From assembly GCA_013365365.1 (NCBI GenBank), contig JABVXU010000080.1, positions 62,001 through 126,000 on the forward strand: a stretch of DNA of 64,000 bases, given 5' to 3'. A model generated the notes under the pieces. It had not been told where the DNA came from, did no database searches, and saw only the letters and a list, made by a program, of their open reading frames with translations. This DNA comes from Cruorifilaria tuberocauda. Taxonomy: Eukaryota; Nematoda; Chromadorea; Rhabditida; Onchocercidae. Both the position numbers and the translations under genes were made by a program. Of this stretch, positions 37,140 to 51,653 are shown in pieces. Numbering within the stretch: the first letter of the stretch is position 1; the number at the start of each line of letters is the position of its first letter.

Positions 37140-40100
37140 GTTCGTAGAAATAGATGATCTGGAATGTTCTCTCGATTATTCAAAGTGGTTGGAAGAATTT
37201 ATGACTCCTTTTCTTCGGTTAGTTCAACATTGCATTTTATCACTTATTGCTGAAGATTGGATGCATGAATGTACTCTTCCATTTTGATGTTGACTTCTGT
37301 GCCTTAATGTAACCTCCAGTTTGGAAATAAAAGAAATATCAACATTTAACTTTTGATAAGCTATGTTCTGGGAAGCTGCTGATTTTTTAAAACAAGTATA
37401 AATAAGGAGTGGATGCATGTTGATTGACTCAATAACCATTATAAGGAAATGTATTCCGTTGTAATTTTATTTGCTTTAAGGCAGTGTAGTTCTTACTTCT
37501 GCAGCGATTATTTGCTAAGGTATAATGAAAAAACGATCTCTGATTACTCCATATTATTCATTTCTTGCTGCTATTAAATGCTTCTTCATACAGAGAAAAA
37601 GATAGTATTCATCGTGAAGTACGCCAACATGATTTCAAGCAGCGAATTATACTAATTCGAGAAGCAGTATTAAATCAAGATTGGTCAAAAGTTGGCACTT
37701 GTTTAGGTGATTATATAACAATTTAAATGCCAAAATTTTACTTCCCAAATCTTTTATGTCTCGTAATTAAATCGTTCTTAAGTTTCATCATTTAATTTTT
37801 TATTCTACTACAACGAATTCATATTCTTTAGAATTAATGTTTTTCAATACTTACTATGCCCATGAAGTTATCTACTGTTAATAGTATATTATGACACTAT
37901 TCAAAATGTGCTTTAAAGCTTTGAAAATGAGCTTTGAATTTTTAAGTCTAATTTTCAGGCCAGTTGCCTTCCTTCCGGCAAAATTTGAAGGATGTCCCTG
38001 AAGCTTTCCGTAAAAAACTTGGTAGCAATTTGGATAAAACATGCCGAATGTTATTTCCATATGCATTAACCATATTTCGGACAGGTGTTGAGCGCTTTAT
38101 GCAGTATGATATTCCGCACAGTATGATAACTAAATCAGCAGCAGAATTAATGCTTGTTTTGATTGCTACTGAACGGAAATCCTCTGTGAGCTTTTATAAT
38201 GTTAGGATCGTTCATCGTAATATAAGTGAAAAATGGAACTGAGTAACAATCACTTCATTACATTATTGAATTTGAGATAATAATGTAGCCATTAATTAAT
38301 TATTTTAGAATTTGAGATTTGATGTTGAAAATAATTCATTGCTTTACATCACGGAGTTGCTTATATATGCGATTGCAAATGGCCAGAAACAAGAAACTGA
38401 AGATTTGATTACAGTCATTTCATCTTTGCCATCCGTTGCTCAGAAACACAAGGTTTCATTCCAGTTATATTTTTATGTATTTAATTAAGTTTTCTGCAAG
38501 AAGTTGTTGAAATAGTGGATTGGCTTGTTAGCATATTGAGAGATTTTATCATATAACTTCCAATTCAAATTCGTAATAGACTATTAATAGTAATCTGTAT
38601 AAATTTAGTATATTCCCATCCTTCGAGCTTACAAGGTGTTGTCTCGTTATGAACGCTGGCGTTTGGGAGAAGAAAATAATGCAGTGCAAAGCAGTTCATT
38701 TGATCTATGGGATGAAATTATTGCAGTTCTAGCGGTAAAACTTACAAATTTTTTTCAAACTTGTTTTTAATCTAGATCATCAATAAATGAAATGCTACTG
38801 AATGACTCCAGCAGAAATATTATAATGGAGTTGTAAGTTGATTCAAAGATAGCGATCTATATTGCAGTTTTGTAGACCTAGTTAGTTAGTATTATGAAGT
38901 CAAGAATCATATTAAAATAATTTCAATTTCATTAAAAAACATGAGAAAATTCAGTTTATGCTTAGATTGATTTTATTTACATGGCGGTGCATATTGCTAT
39001 TTTAATTTTTTAATGAGTTTTTCAAACCGAAAATAAAATAACTGGAGTTTCGATCAAGATTCAAATGATAAAAATCTTTTTGTAGTATTTGTTGATTTTG
39101 AAGAAAACTGTAAAGCGATTCAATTCAATATCGCAGTATCAGATAGAGAGTTGCATAGATTTTCTATTTTTCTACAATTGCTTTGCGGAGATGGTTATCA
39201 TTTTAGGATATTAAATCTGGTCAAGAAAGTGTTTTCATCTCCATAGCGGTACATTATTTGCATTGTATCGGAAAAGTTGATAAATTAATGGGTGCTTTGG
39301 AGGAATGCTGCCATAAAACCCCCTCTATGCTTGTTGATTGTTATCATGCTTTACTGTTACATGATATGGCTGATAAAGCTAGTTTGTTACTTGATACTGT
39401 AAGCTTTTTTCTTCTACTTTTATTATTATTATTTTAACTTTGTTCCCATATCAAAAGCGATACTCCATTTCAGTTAACTTAATAAAATTTTATGTAAATT
39501 CAAGGAGCGAACAACACTAAGTTTAAAAGAAGCAGAAGAACTTCACTCATTTATACCTTTATCAAATAAAAATTGATGAAACAGCTGTTGAATAGTGTCA
39601 TTGTTCCAGATTTTACCTCAGTCCAGTTTTGTTTCGCATCCTATTTTATTGGATTGGGTAAAACCGCGACTTCTGAATCCTCAAGATTATGATCTTCCGG
39701 AAGAAATGTTATGCCATATTTGCAAAATTTTATTTGATTTTTTGGATTATGGAACGAATAGGTTTGTGCAGTTTAATGGTTGGTTCAGCCTTACCTATTG
39801 TGCACTTCAACTGATTATTTAAGTTCTTTGCTAACTTGCGAGTTCACTTATTAACAAATCTTTGTTAATAAGCGCTTTATTAATATCTTATTGTGAATAA
39901 GGCTTTATTTATTTATTTTTTTTGTTTAATTTTTCATAATAGCAGAAATCCCATCAATATTCAGGAAGAATGACTATGCTTGGATATTTTTGTGGGCAGC
40001 GGTGCAGCATGTGCAAGATGATAATCTGCTGCGTTTGCAATGGGATTCGCGAAAATCATGGTGGCCAAAGTTTCATTGTGTTGAGCTTTCTGAAGGAGGA

Positions 40101-40151
40101 ACCAATTGTAGGCATCGAGTTTTTACGAAACTCTATAGTTTGAGTGTCTAG
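37140..40151 (+). CDS. TAF1A: TAF1A-like subunit of the RNA polymerase I factor SL1/TIF-IB
   Basis: Likely component of the SL1/TIF-IB complex that directs RNA polymerase I to rDNA promoters in the nucleolus. Exons: 37140-37217, 37594-37706, 37959-38185, 38309-38452, 38636-38734, 39207-39398, 39610-39761, 39965-40151. The protein is helix-rich throughout. The best landmark is near the C-terminus: LQWDSRKSWWPKFHCVE, which parallels human TAF1A (EEWNSRKNWWPGFHF, from memory) and sits at a similar place. Upstream segments also correspond in order: YSKWLEEFM and IILIREAVLNQDWSKVGTCL. From 37140 the model gives about 397 codons against 450 aa in human. The first exon has no early ATG: in-frame ATG is at 37201, or AT from a preceding exon plus G gives ATG at the junction. 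The 3' end is uncertain: reading on gives TAG at 40149, while a donor at 40107 could extend it to exon sequence near 40572-40681. Confidence 0.72.
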
Positions 40152-41241
40152 TAAGATATTACCCTGTTTCTTCCTGATTTGTATGATCTGTATATTAATC
40201 TGTCTAAAAAATCTCTTAACTTTGACTAGTAATTTGACCTAAACAGATAACATATGTAATAGATCTCTTCGTGTTTCCAAAAATTACTTACTTTTTTTAC
40301 CGTCTGGAAAAAAGATTATATAAGTTCTCAAGAACTCTAAAAAGCTAACAAGAAATTCTTTTGACAAGATCAAAGAGCTCTGCCATCCATGTCACTTTAT
40401 TTTTTTGGATATTTGTTTTTGTGATAAATAAAAACATGGAGATTTGGTTCTTTAATTTAATTTGGAGGGTTATCAAAAGAATCAAATGCTGGTTCTTTTT
40501 CCCATAATGATGAAAGTAAAAGTTAATGTGTGAATGAATTTTCAAGAATCATACAAAAAAAATTTCATTTTCAGAGGGTTTATTGCGAGAATAGCAACAA
40601 AATTTCGTTTATGCTTCATTCATCATTCTTTTTATAATCTTCGTCTACCAATTCCAAATGTCTGCTCTGAAATAATTTGTTAAAGTTTTTGTTCATCTGA
40701 ATTACTTGATGGTAATTAATCCTAACCGTCTATATCATTCTTGGGGAAATTTGGCTATAATTTTATGAAAAAATATCGAACTTCACTGCAGGCATTTCAC
40801 TTTTTCAATCTTTAATATCATAATTTAAGGCATTTTTCATATATGTACATGCGTGTTTATTCATTGGTATTACCACCTGGGTATTTCTTCTGCATTGTCT
40901 CCAATTTAAGCAAGTTTTCTTCTCGTTACAAATTTTCTATCATATGCCTTATATCATTTGCCTTATATGATTTTTCACTTTGTAATAGTTTCATTTTTTG
41001 CCAAATTACTCTTCTATTCCAAATTACTATTCTTGATTAATCTTTCAGTTTTAAAATTAAAATAAAATATAATTACAAGATATCTACGCTGAATAGTTTA
41101 TATTTTTTTCAACTTCTCTAAGTATAAATCTGCCTCTGAAAATTTAAATGTCAATAAGCTAAAATTATCCAAAGAATGATTAAAGGAATTTTAACATATT
41201 ATCATCGAGATATTAGAATTAATTTAAAAAGATTTACCTCC
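40152..41241. other. Region between convergent genes; possible last TAF1A-like exon
   Basis: The TAF1A-like gene (plus) and the membrane-protein gene (minus) end towards each other here. At 40573-40681 a TTTTCAG acceptor precedes an open frame (FIARIATKFRLCF) that could be an alternative C-terminal exon of the TAF1A-like gene. Nothing else is recognised. Confidence 0.35.
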
Positions 41242-43507
41242 TCAGGGATCTCCCTTCTTGATTAATGTTTCAGTGTTTCTCTGTATCTGAGTAGTTTCCT
41301 GTGAGGTTAATTGAATTGATTATGAAATTAGCAAGCAGATAGATGAATGAGTTATTCATTACTATGCAAGTCTTTCATTACAAAATCGATTACCTACGGA
41401 AAGATCTTTTGACTTTTCTGTAGACTTATCAGCAATTCACTAATAACTGATAATTCATCTTTTCCAGTCCTTATCGACGATCAAAATAGATTTTTGGTAT
41501 CAATTTTGAAATTACCCTTACTTTCATGTCTCAAATATTGGCTGTGATTATAAAGATAACTCATGAAAAGGAATAAGCGATAATAGCTTTACTTTACTTC
41601 TCCATTTGTATATTATCAAATAGAATTATTTAAAGAGTCATAGTCCACCCAAATAAATTTATGAACCGTATTATTTGAAAAAAACTGCAATGAGAGTCAT
41701 GCTTAACAGATTAAAAGTATACTGTACTGATACTATCAAGTACAAAAGACTGCTTTCAAGCTTTCACTTTATCATCTTTTTTGAATTTTTACCAAATCTT
41801 GATGTAAATGCATGCATGTGAATGTAGCGCTTGAGCTTTTACAAGCTTCATCTTGACTAAATTTCGCTCATGTTCAATTTATTCTGTCTTTTTTTAATTT
41901 GTACTTAACTCAAGTCAAAATCTTTCACCGTAAAAACTGACAGAATGAGTTGACATATAAATTTTTAGCAAATTTCATGTTGTCAAATTTTAAATTTCAT
42001 GTCGAACATACCTCTCGTTAGCTCTTTCATGCTTAAATTCTATCAGTTTCATTTATACTTTTAATGAGATCTATTATGAAATTTAAATTAAGCTTAATTT
42101 CTTCTTCAAAATTACTGCAAAACTTTACCAAATCAACTCCGAGATTTTCCACCTGAAATTTTTAATCTTGTAAGTTTTTTGCTAATTTATTTAAATTTTC
42201 AGCTTTTTACTAATTTTAAAATAATTAGTGCTAAGAAACGTCATTTAATGCTTCTCTATTTCTTCGAAGCTCTTCTTCTGTATAAAAAGTTTTGAATTTT
42301 ACGTATAAGAGTCGACTATTTATTATTGGTTTCAAATTTTTTCTCTCATGATCTATAACATCATTCTATATTAGGAGAATAATTGTTTAAATGTATTTTT
42401 AAAAACTGATCATTACCTGGTCAAACCACCACGTAGTTTCAGATGAATTAAACGACCAAGTTCCATTTTTGAACTCTATTCGCGATATGAGAATCCAAAT
42501 CTGATGAAATTTAGAGTAGTTATTGTAACTTAAATTATACTTAAGTTATTTTGTATTTAATTTAAGTTATTTAGAGTAGTTATTGCAACTTAAGTTATAA
42601 TTATACAATCAGAGCATAATACATGCAATATTATGCGAATGGAAATTCAAATAAATAACCCTTACTAAGATAATGTGAACTTCAAATAATAAATTTCATA
42701 ATTTTCCATTACGTAAAAGATTTAGATTCTATAATTATTATTACTGATGAAAAATCTACAAACCTGAACTGAACATATCAATATAATATATATTCCAAAT
42801 AAAATACTGCAAAATGTAAGGAAGTCTCCATGATAAATAAATTTCTTCTTAACATATTGCAATCCATTCTTTGTCGTTTTATTGACCTGTTTTCGGGATT
42901 TACGAATGATGTACTTATCTTCAGACTTGTCGGTCTTAAATGGAATGAATTCAGCACTGAACATTGACTCTAATGGATCCTCTGCAAATTATAAAGCATT
43001 TTAGATACACGTATTTCTTAAATAGAGTTAATTTTGGACAAACTTCAGAATTTCCTTTCTACAGATCTCAGACTTAGAAATACTTGAAATTCACAAGTAC
43101 CATAATTGAAGTTTGTTTGAAGGAAAAGTATATAAAACATTTCTTTCGAAATGAATTTCACATTGAATATCAATATAAGATGACATTGTCTAACTGTATT
43201 CTATAAGATAAATATTCTTCCCATTTATAGAATCTATCTTGCACTCTCATTTTTAGGACACTGGCTACGGGAAATAATATATTTTGCAAGAGAAAAGTTT
43301 TGATTTTACTAGACAAATAATCCAATTGATTAACTTCTCATAATGTTTTCAAGTGATGCATGTCTCCTTGACTTCTCTTTCCTCACTTCTGAATTATTTT
43401 CTGAGACACGTTTGATTTGATTGTTTGAATTATTTTACTCTACAAGGCCTCACCTGCTGAGACATTATGCTCCAATAATAATATATTGTTGTTGCTGTTT
43501 GATGCAC
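41242..43507 (-). CDS. Small single-pass membrane protein, 3' exons (5' end not found)
   Basis: I do not recognise this protein. Five phase-compatible exons on the minus strand: 43507-43454, 42981-42764, 42500-42417, 42152-42129 (24 nt), 41298-41242, ending in TGA. The product has a cytoplasmic-type basic segment (YIIRKSRKQVNKTTK). It is followed by one strong hydrophobic span (FCSILFGIYIILICSVQIWI) and then a short region with NGT and NSS glycosylation sequons and ETTWWFDQ, ending ETLIKKGDP. The positive-inside rule suggests N-terminus in the cytosol, a type II membrane protein of about 145 or more residues. Acceptors are good (TTTGCAG, ATTTCAG, TTCATCAG). The 43507 exon needs one more base of phase from upstream, so a first exon is missing; alternatively translation starts at the ATG at 42964. 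Confidence 0.5.
42511..42600. repeat. Short direct repeat around a TTAAGTTA-rich core
   Basis: TTAGAGTAGTTATTG(T/C)AACT occurs at 42511-42530 and at 42571-42590 with AAGTTAT words between. It lies in an intron of the membrane-protein gene. Confidence 0.75.
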
Positions 43508-46500
43508 CTGTAATTATTATAAAAAGACCAATTATTTTATATATATGCAGTGGAGTTTAAGTTGAAATTTAAAGAGAAATGAAATTGAAATGTTTGAAGG
43601 GACCAATCGGAAATTTCTATTTGTATGTGATTAGTTAAGAAAATGAGTGAAATGAAGTGAAATAATGGAAATAAAAATTTTGTCTCTTCCAGTCATTCCT
43701 TCATCTCTTTGAGAGAATTAGAAAACAGAAATGAGGAAAAATATGTTTGGTTAATTTTTCTCGAATTTTCGGAGTTACAAAAGACAATTAAAGTTGTATT
43801 ATCAAAAATTCGCTTGCATGGATTAAGAAAACTTTTTAGTCCTTCAAATCATTTCTCAATACTCATTCAAAAAAATTTAAATAAATCGATACTTTCTGAT
43901 AAAACTTGAATGACAAAAAATGATTCGAAAAAAAAAGTGAATCAAGTGAATTCAATTCACCGGTGTGGCCTTCTCTAATGAGTGTAATAAAAAGGAAGGA
44001 ATGAAAAATGAAATAGCTAAACATTTTTCCGAGTGAATGATTCAAAGGAAATAAATGAAACCAAATTTAAATGAAAATTTCAAAGAATGAGAAGTTTATT
44101 ATGCAAAATGCGTGATAAATTGCATTTGTTGAAATTTTATTCAAATTTACCTTTTCATGTCAATCTTTTTTTTAACATTCTCAAGTTTTTCAGAAGTGAA
44201 AAAGGTTTTTCACTTTTCCATATTAATTGCTATTGTAAATTTCTCAAATCGGCTTTTACGAATGCAATACTTCAATATGAAACTTTTTTCAAGAGTTTTT
44301 AAATGTTTGAATTGAGTGTTTTTATATCAACTTCATTTATTTGTTATGTTACCGTTTCAAACAATTATGCGATTAAAATTAGCGATATGAATTAAATGAT
44401 GTTAAGGCTTTTTAAGCCGAATGATCAGCTTCACAATTAAATGACGGACGAATTCAATTTTTTGTCGAAGAAAAGAATGATCAGTGATCGGTAAATAATG
44501 ATGATCTAATGGGTGTGACTCTGATCAGTCCTTTTCTGAAATTGATTCGCTAATAGCACATTCAATCGTCAATCATCCGTTCTAGAATTATCTTATACTG
44601 TCATTTTGTTCAGCGAAATTGGCAATTAGTAGTGAATTCATTGGAAAAATTTAGACGAGCGTTAAAAGATAGAGAAATGTAAAAACGGAATAAGTGTAAA
44701 TTGTGAATTAAAACGTGTTTGTCATACTTTTTTCGTTTGTGATCAAAAATCGCGTCGTTAAAATTGCCTTTTTTTTGCACGGATGTAGAAAATGCCGATG
44801 ATTTTGATCCGTTAATTTGATGATAATGGAAAATCAATGAAATATTAATGGATCTATGTGTCTATCTGCTAATGATGTAGATAAGATTAAGTCGCTTTTC
44901 ATTTAATTTATAAATAATTAATTAGAAAATATTCTTTCCTATCTTTTATTTTCCATTAATTAATTATTATTGGCCAATTTTCATCGATAATCAAGCAGGA
45001 TTCGTGAAAATATTGATGAAAATTATCAATAATCTACTTGTTAATGTCTCAATTTAGCACTTTTTTAAATTCGAAATTCACAAGAATGAGTTCGGTTTAA
45101 CATCAAATCAGGATGGTGTTTAAGAATCATTATCGATGTTGTTCGAGTTTCGCATTCAGAAAATTTATTAACGAGAATATCCTAGGATGTAACGTAATAT
45201 AACGCATAATGTATTAATGAAAGAATTAATTAAATATTATATGAAAGCCAAAAAAGAACGTTGGTTAATTCAATCATGCAGATTTGTAGTTTCTAGCAAA
45301 TGTTGTCATTTCGTAATTTCTTTCTTGTAAAGAAACTATTTGGAGAGGGTGCAGATTACTGAAACCGTGGATTTAAAGTTTGTCACAGGTCTGTTACCAT
45401 GTTGAAAATTGTAGAATGACTTGAAGAAAAAATTATATTTGCAAAGTTACAAAGCTAGTAGCTTTTTATTCTGTTTCAGAAAATATAAAACGAAAAAAGG
45501 ACATATTAAAACTTCTAGTAACAGTAATACCCAACAACTTGAAATATTGAATTACTTTCATCGTTGATTTGGGTGAACTTTGGGTTCAGGCACATCGGAG
45601 AGATTTACTGGATGTGACGTTACAAGAGATAGTTATTTGAATATATTTTATTTTGGATTGTTAATAAGGTAACGATTTGAACGAGGTAAGGCGATTAGTC
45701 CAGAGTTACCGTAAAATGAACCGCGTAACTGTTACTCCGTACATATGGTTATGTATATCCTTCATTGGACAGTATGTGAACGAAAACCGTTTAGATACAA
45801 AAGAAATTAATGGTACTTATGTGGGCGTATATCAGTTTATATGGTTAATGGGAATTATCACGAAATACATTATATTTCAAGAAAAAGCAAATGAGAATTA
45901 TTTGATGTAAGGATTTTATATAAAAAGGCGAATAGCATTTATAAAATAGTGAAAATTGGGAAACGCCTATCGATGATATTCTTATAATAGTAAACGAGTG
46001 ATAAAATATCGTTAAGAAATTGATATTAATGTTAATAAAGATCGTGATAAAATTTCTTACCATAAATATCAATTATGCAAAATATCGTAATCTTATGAAT
46101 GAACTCATTATATCATAAGATTCTTCGCTATTGCCAGTATTAACAAAGGGTAGCATTATTTGGAAAATAACTGAGTTTAAATAATTAACAAAGAGTAAAA
46201 ATTTGAACTATAATATAATTGTAAAAGCATTAAACTTAATTTTCGTTTGTTTAATTAATTCCAAATGAATTAACTTTATTTCAGCTTATTTGAAAGAATT
46301 TTTAATGAAGTGGTTGAGTGCTGGTGAAGATGATTCGTTAAATATATTTAGATGATGGGATAATTTTTCCGTTTTCCATTTTCTCATGCGATTTTAATGA
46401 TTGAAAAATTTTGAACTTACTGAAGTGATCCAAGAATTTTTATAGAAAATATTGCAAATACTTTGAAGATTGGTGAAAGTAAACTGAGACTAAAAATTTG

Positions 46501-49500
46501 AAAGTTTTTGATATGCTCAAGGAGTGATGGAGAAAAGTTAAAGTGCCATAAAGTTCTAATCGGATGACAATTTTAAACATATTTAGATTTTTAAAAAAGT
46601 AAAAATTAAAAAGTATAGATAAGTCTTTTACTGATAAATGGATAAAGTAAATAGCTTCAGAATGAACATAATGACATTAACATGCACAAATTAAAGAGCT
46701 GTAAAATAGTGCAAATATGAAAATGCTGAATATCATATCTATTAAATAACTGCCTCAATTATTTGATTCTCATTTTTCTAAAATCGAAATTTTTTTGCTT
46801 TATATAATGAAATTTAAATCATCGTACTTCTCATTTAAATATGATACTTTTTTTAATTTTCTTCAAATTTACTGTTAGACATGTAAGTCTTGGAATAATC
46901 CAAAAAAAGAAAACTTTCTCTGATTGTAATTTTAACTTTTAGATTTTACAGTAATCTTAAATAGTTGTTTGTTCGTAGCATACAATAAAAAATTTACCGA
47001 ATAAAGTTTGCGAGAAATTTTGGACAAAAATGCTGAAAATGTAAAGTAGCATTTCCAACCTTTTTTGAGCATTTTTAGAAAAAGTTTTTGCAGTATTTTT
47101 GATTGTCTCTCTCTCCATCTGTGCACAGCAGCAAATGAAATGTTGATAGGAAATAGATTACGGTATTGAAATTAATCGTATGATAGTTTGTTTGCAGGAG
47201 AAATTGAACTTAATCATTTCATCTGAATTATTTTGAATAAATTAATCTATGAATTTGAACTCTCTTTTCGGCTAATTATCAGTTTATTTGTTTTTCAACA
47301 ATTTATAAAATAACTTATTTAAAGCATTATAAAATAACCTATTAAATGATTTAAAAATAGCTGCATTGATAAAATGACAGGATGAATGTATTTTTTGCAT
47401 ATTATTTGCATATCAATTAATTTTCAATATAAAATGAAAAAAATAAAAAACTCTTTACATATCATTCTTATCATTCACTCTAAATTGATATCATTTCTCT
47501 ATCATCAAAAATGCTCTTTCCACAGATAGGTTATGAGAGCTATTAATGAGAGATAAACGAACAGTGTTTTCGGTTAAATGCGAACGAAATTCTTGCGAAG
47601 ATATCGCGATCATTCTCATATCCATCTTAACTTCTCTCTTTTTGCTAAACAGTAAGGAAGATCATCGTATCTCTTTTATGTCAATAAAAAGTGCCAACGG
47701 AATGATCACTGATCGTTGTCGAGCATGTCATCAATACTGACCGCAATATTTCACATCACTGATTTCACATTATTTCGCAATCGTTTAAGAGTTATCTTAT
47801 TATTGCACTGTATTTTAAGCTCAAATGAATCTCTAAAATCAAATTATACCTAAATTGAATTAAATCAATGTTAAATACATGTAGTAAAAAAAGGACGGAT
47901 ATTTTAGTCTTATTTATTATCAATATTTCAACAGTAGTGTTCCAATTTTTCTTACACTTATACTGAGAAAAAGATAATGTAGAAGTTGATAGCAAATACT
48001 TGTCACCTGTTTATGAAAAATTTTATAAAAGTTTAATTTGCAGTACTACTTATTAAACTATCTTTTAGCATTTCCCAGTGAAAGCGAATTGATAAACAAA
48101 GTTTATAAGAGAGCAACATTAATACATGATTATCATCAGAGGAAGAAAGATATTGTTTCCTGTTCATAAAAGCATTGTCATTTTTTTGATTAGAGAAAGG
48201 ATTAGCTAATGATAAGTAAAGTCGGTCAAAAGTCATTTACAAAGGAAATTTTAAATAAATCAGCCAAATTGTACTTTTAAACGCTCGTATGCCAAAGCCA
48301 TTTGTCAAGTTTTGTTAAATTAAAATTAGTATTGCTGCTGACGTTCAGTTTCTAAGATTATTTCATCATTTGATACAATTTGACATTTCGTCTTTTGATG
48401 AATCTGCAACTTCTGAAATTTTATCTAAGATGAAGAAAATAACAATCATGTAAACAAGAAGTTGAAAATTTGTAAATAGAGAAATGTACAAAATATTAGT
48501 TGAGTGATCACCAATTCAATGAATTAAAATAAAATCTAAAAGACGAAAAAATGATTAAATCTGAAAATTTAACAATTCGACTTAAGAATTTGTCAGTCGA
48601 AAACTGTTAATTAAATTAGCAGTGAGATCATATAAAATAATTGAATGAAATGATAAAGCAACTAAATATTCACAGAAATCGTTCTAAAATTCTTTATTAA
48701 AAAGAATTGGCTTTTCTCATTTTCTGATTCAACTGGGGTCAGTTGACGTCAATATGTAATTTGGGTAAATAACAATTAAAGATTATTGTATAGACAAATG
48801 GTTTTGCTTATTTTCAATCGCTTTTCAATCCATCGGAAAATAAAGGAAAAAGCGCGTAAGACTTTTTCAGAAATGTACGTCATCGTCCTTGGTACTTTGA
48901 AAAACAAAAAAAGTGTCAAACTAATTTTTTGTTGCAGTCAAGGACGCAAAGTGTGTAGTTCTTATTTATTTGCCCATTTGAAATCATCAAATTAGGTAAT
49001 TATTAGCCTTGAAAGAAGATAATTGCTTCGGTGTAGTTTTCGAAATTTTGTTTGTTGAAAAAAAAAAATTTTTTTTCTCCTCATTTCTTTTCTTTCTCGT
49101 CATTATTTTCAGATTAGACTATGAAAATAAAAATTTAATTTTATAAAAAGAATTATTTTAACTTCAATTAATTTTCTTATATATCAATATCTATTTTTTT
49201 TTACTCAATTTAACTTACTAGTTTAAATTAATTCTTTTGATTATTTATAAATATTTTAGGAGATCATTTCTTAATATTTAAGTAATTCAAAGTAAGTTAA
49301 CATAGTCAATGGATTATCCTCATCGTTATTACTTGTTCCACGGCTATCAACCGATGTATATTAAATCATTTTTTGTTTGGGAAAGTTTAAAACGACGTAT
49401 TCTTCTAATGTGCCATTTAAAAAAAATAACCTACAGTAGTGTTTCCTTCCAGTCATTCCATTGCTGATGAAATTTTTAATCATATCGATCACTGCCCTTT

Positions 49501-51598
49501 CACATGTTATTTATTGTCCGTCCTCATTACTTCTAATTTCTTTTTAAAAAGTGAACTTTTTGTTCGATTGAAATGATAGAAAGGCAGAGAAGAACGAGGG
49601 ATAGATATAATAAACTCAATTGTTAAGTGAAGTTGTAGCAGCCTTTAGTCAAAATCGATAAGAGCATTTTTGATTATCAACAGATTTCATTCATATCAAT
49701 ACCTATCTTTTAATCCAGTTTAACTTTGAAGTAATGAGAACGAACAATTTATTCTCTATTTTTAGCACTATACTTATTTACAGAATTAATTTCATCTTAT
49801 TTTTTGTTGTAAATGAAATAAACTGAGTTTTAAAAATGATATTAGTATTGTCAATCAGATATGGAACTAAGTAAATGAAGTTGGAATTTCGATAGAGTAT
49901 TTTGATTTTACAGTATATTGCATGAAACAATTTAAATTATAATTAATAATATCAATTCAGTGCTAACTAATGTGTTTGGAAATTTTGAAATGATAAAAGA
50001 TTTTGGAGATTAAATGTTTTCAAAGTAGAAGAGTGAATTAGAAGTACATGGAATTTCCAGACTTTTAATTAATAAATGAAAGAAAATGATTGATATCTTG
50101 AAATAAAAGCTTCTTTACTAAAGAGATCGAATCAGAATAATGCATAATATCACTTTGATTCAAATCATACATTTTCAAAAAAGAAATTTTAAACAAATTT
50201 CATGTAATACAGCTTACAATATGTTACATCAAACAATTTAATATGCCAGTTAAGCTTGATTTTGTACCTCTCTGATTTGCCAAATTCTTTTAATCAATTT
50301 CAGCAACACCTGTCATATACAATTACGACATTTTTGGTAAAACTAAATTCATTCAAGGCAAATTTTTGACAAAATATTTGGCTTATTACTGAAAATTACT
50401 GAAAACTTACTTTAATCAATATGACAAATTTCAGGATTTCAGAATGATTTTTGAAAATACAATTGCAGTTAGCTAACTAATAAAAGGTATATAGAATTTC
50501 TGAGGATGGAAAAATTGTAAATTTTGATGCTAGAAGAATATTGATTGAAAAAATGAAAAAAAAAGTAATATGATTTAACTTATATAAACATTACTGTTAA
50601 AGATATCCTTTATAAGCTTTTACAGTTTGAATTATTTCGAAAATTGTTTTCTAACCTTTCTAACAAATGTTTTCTAGAGCAAATGCGATTGACACAACAA
50701 GACGTATGTCTTATTTGTTCATCAATTTTTATATTTGTTCTAATTGGTTAAACTTTCCAGTACGATTGACTGATTTTATGCCCAAAATAATTCCAAATTA
50801 TTCAGCTATGATTAAAAAGAAATAAAAATAATGGAATAATGGGAATCGAAGAAAATAGGAATAAATAAGAAGTCAATTCTTAATATTGATATTTAAACCC
50901 TAAACGTCCTGCTTATAGCTGCCATTATGAGAGAATGGCTTACAGGTAGGTACCTTGTACAGTGGCGAAATTGAGAAAAAAAAGCGAAAAACGCGTTCCT
51001 AATGAGTTTCAGTTTTTCACTGAAATCAATAGCTCATCTGTAGGTCTGAGCAAAATAAAAAAACAGGTATTCTTTAAGCAATGATAGAGTAGTGATGTGT
51101 GACAGATACCTCAAGTACTTCTGATTCTTGGATTTGTTTTCTATTTATCCTGTCAGCGATGCTTCTCGTCTCTTAGATCAAGATGTCTCTCTGATTTCAT
51201 TTTCATCAAACAAATCTAAAGAATGTAAAATGTAACATGGAGATTGAGCTTTCTAATTATTATAAGTCTTTTATCTGTTTGTTTATCTGCATGTTCATCA
51301 TTATACTGATATACCTTAGGTGATGAAGAAAGTAATGAAATGACTTGAAAATGAAAGGAATCAAAAGAGATCAGTCTGGTTAAATTTAGAAACAATGTAA
51401 TGAGAGAAAATGTTACAAAATCTGTAATCTTCTATTATCGGAATATGAGATTACACTAACATTCATACTATAAAGCACTGAAAAGTAGGATGATAAAATT
51501 TCAATATTATTTCAATTATCAGTTACCAGTTATGAGCAGCATAGTTAACATATCATTTTATCAGTTAAGCAATATCTATATTGGCTACTGGAATAGAT

Positions 51599-51653
<55 letters not shown>

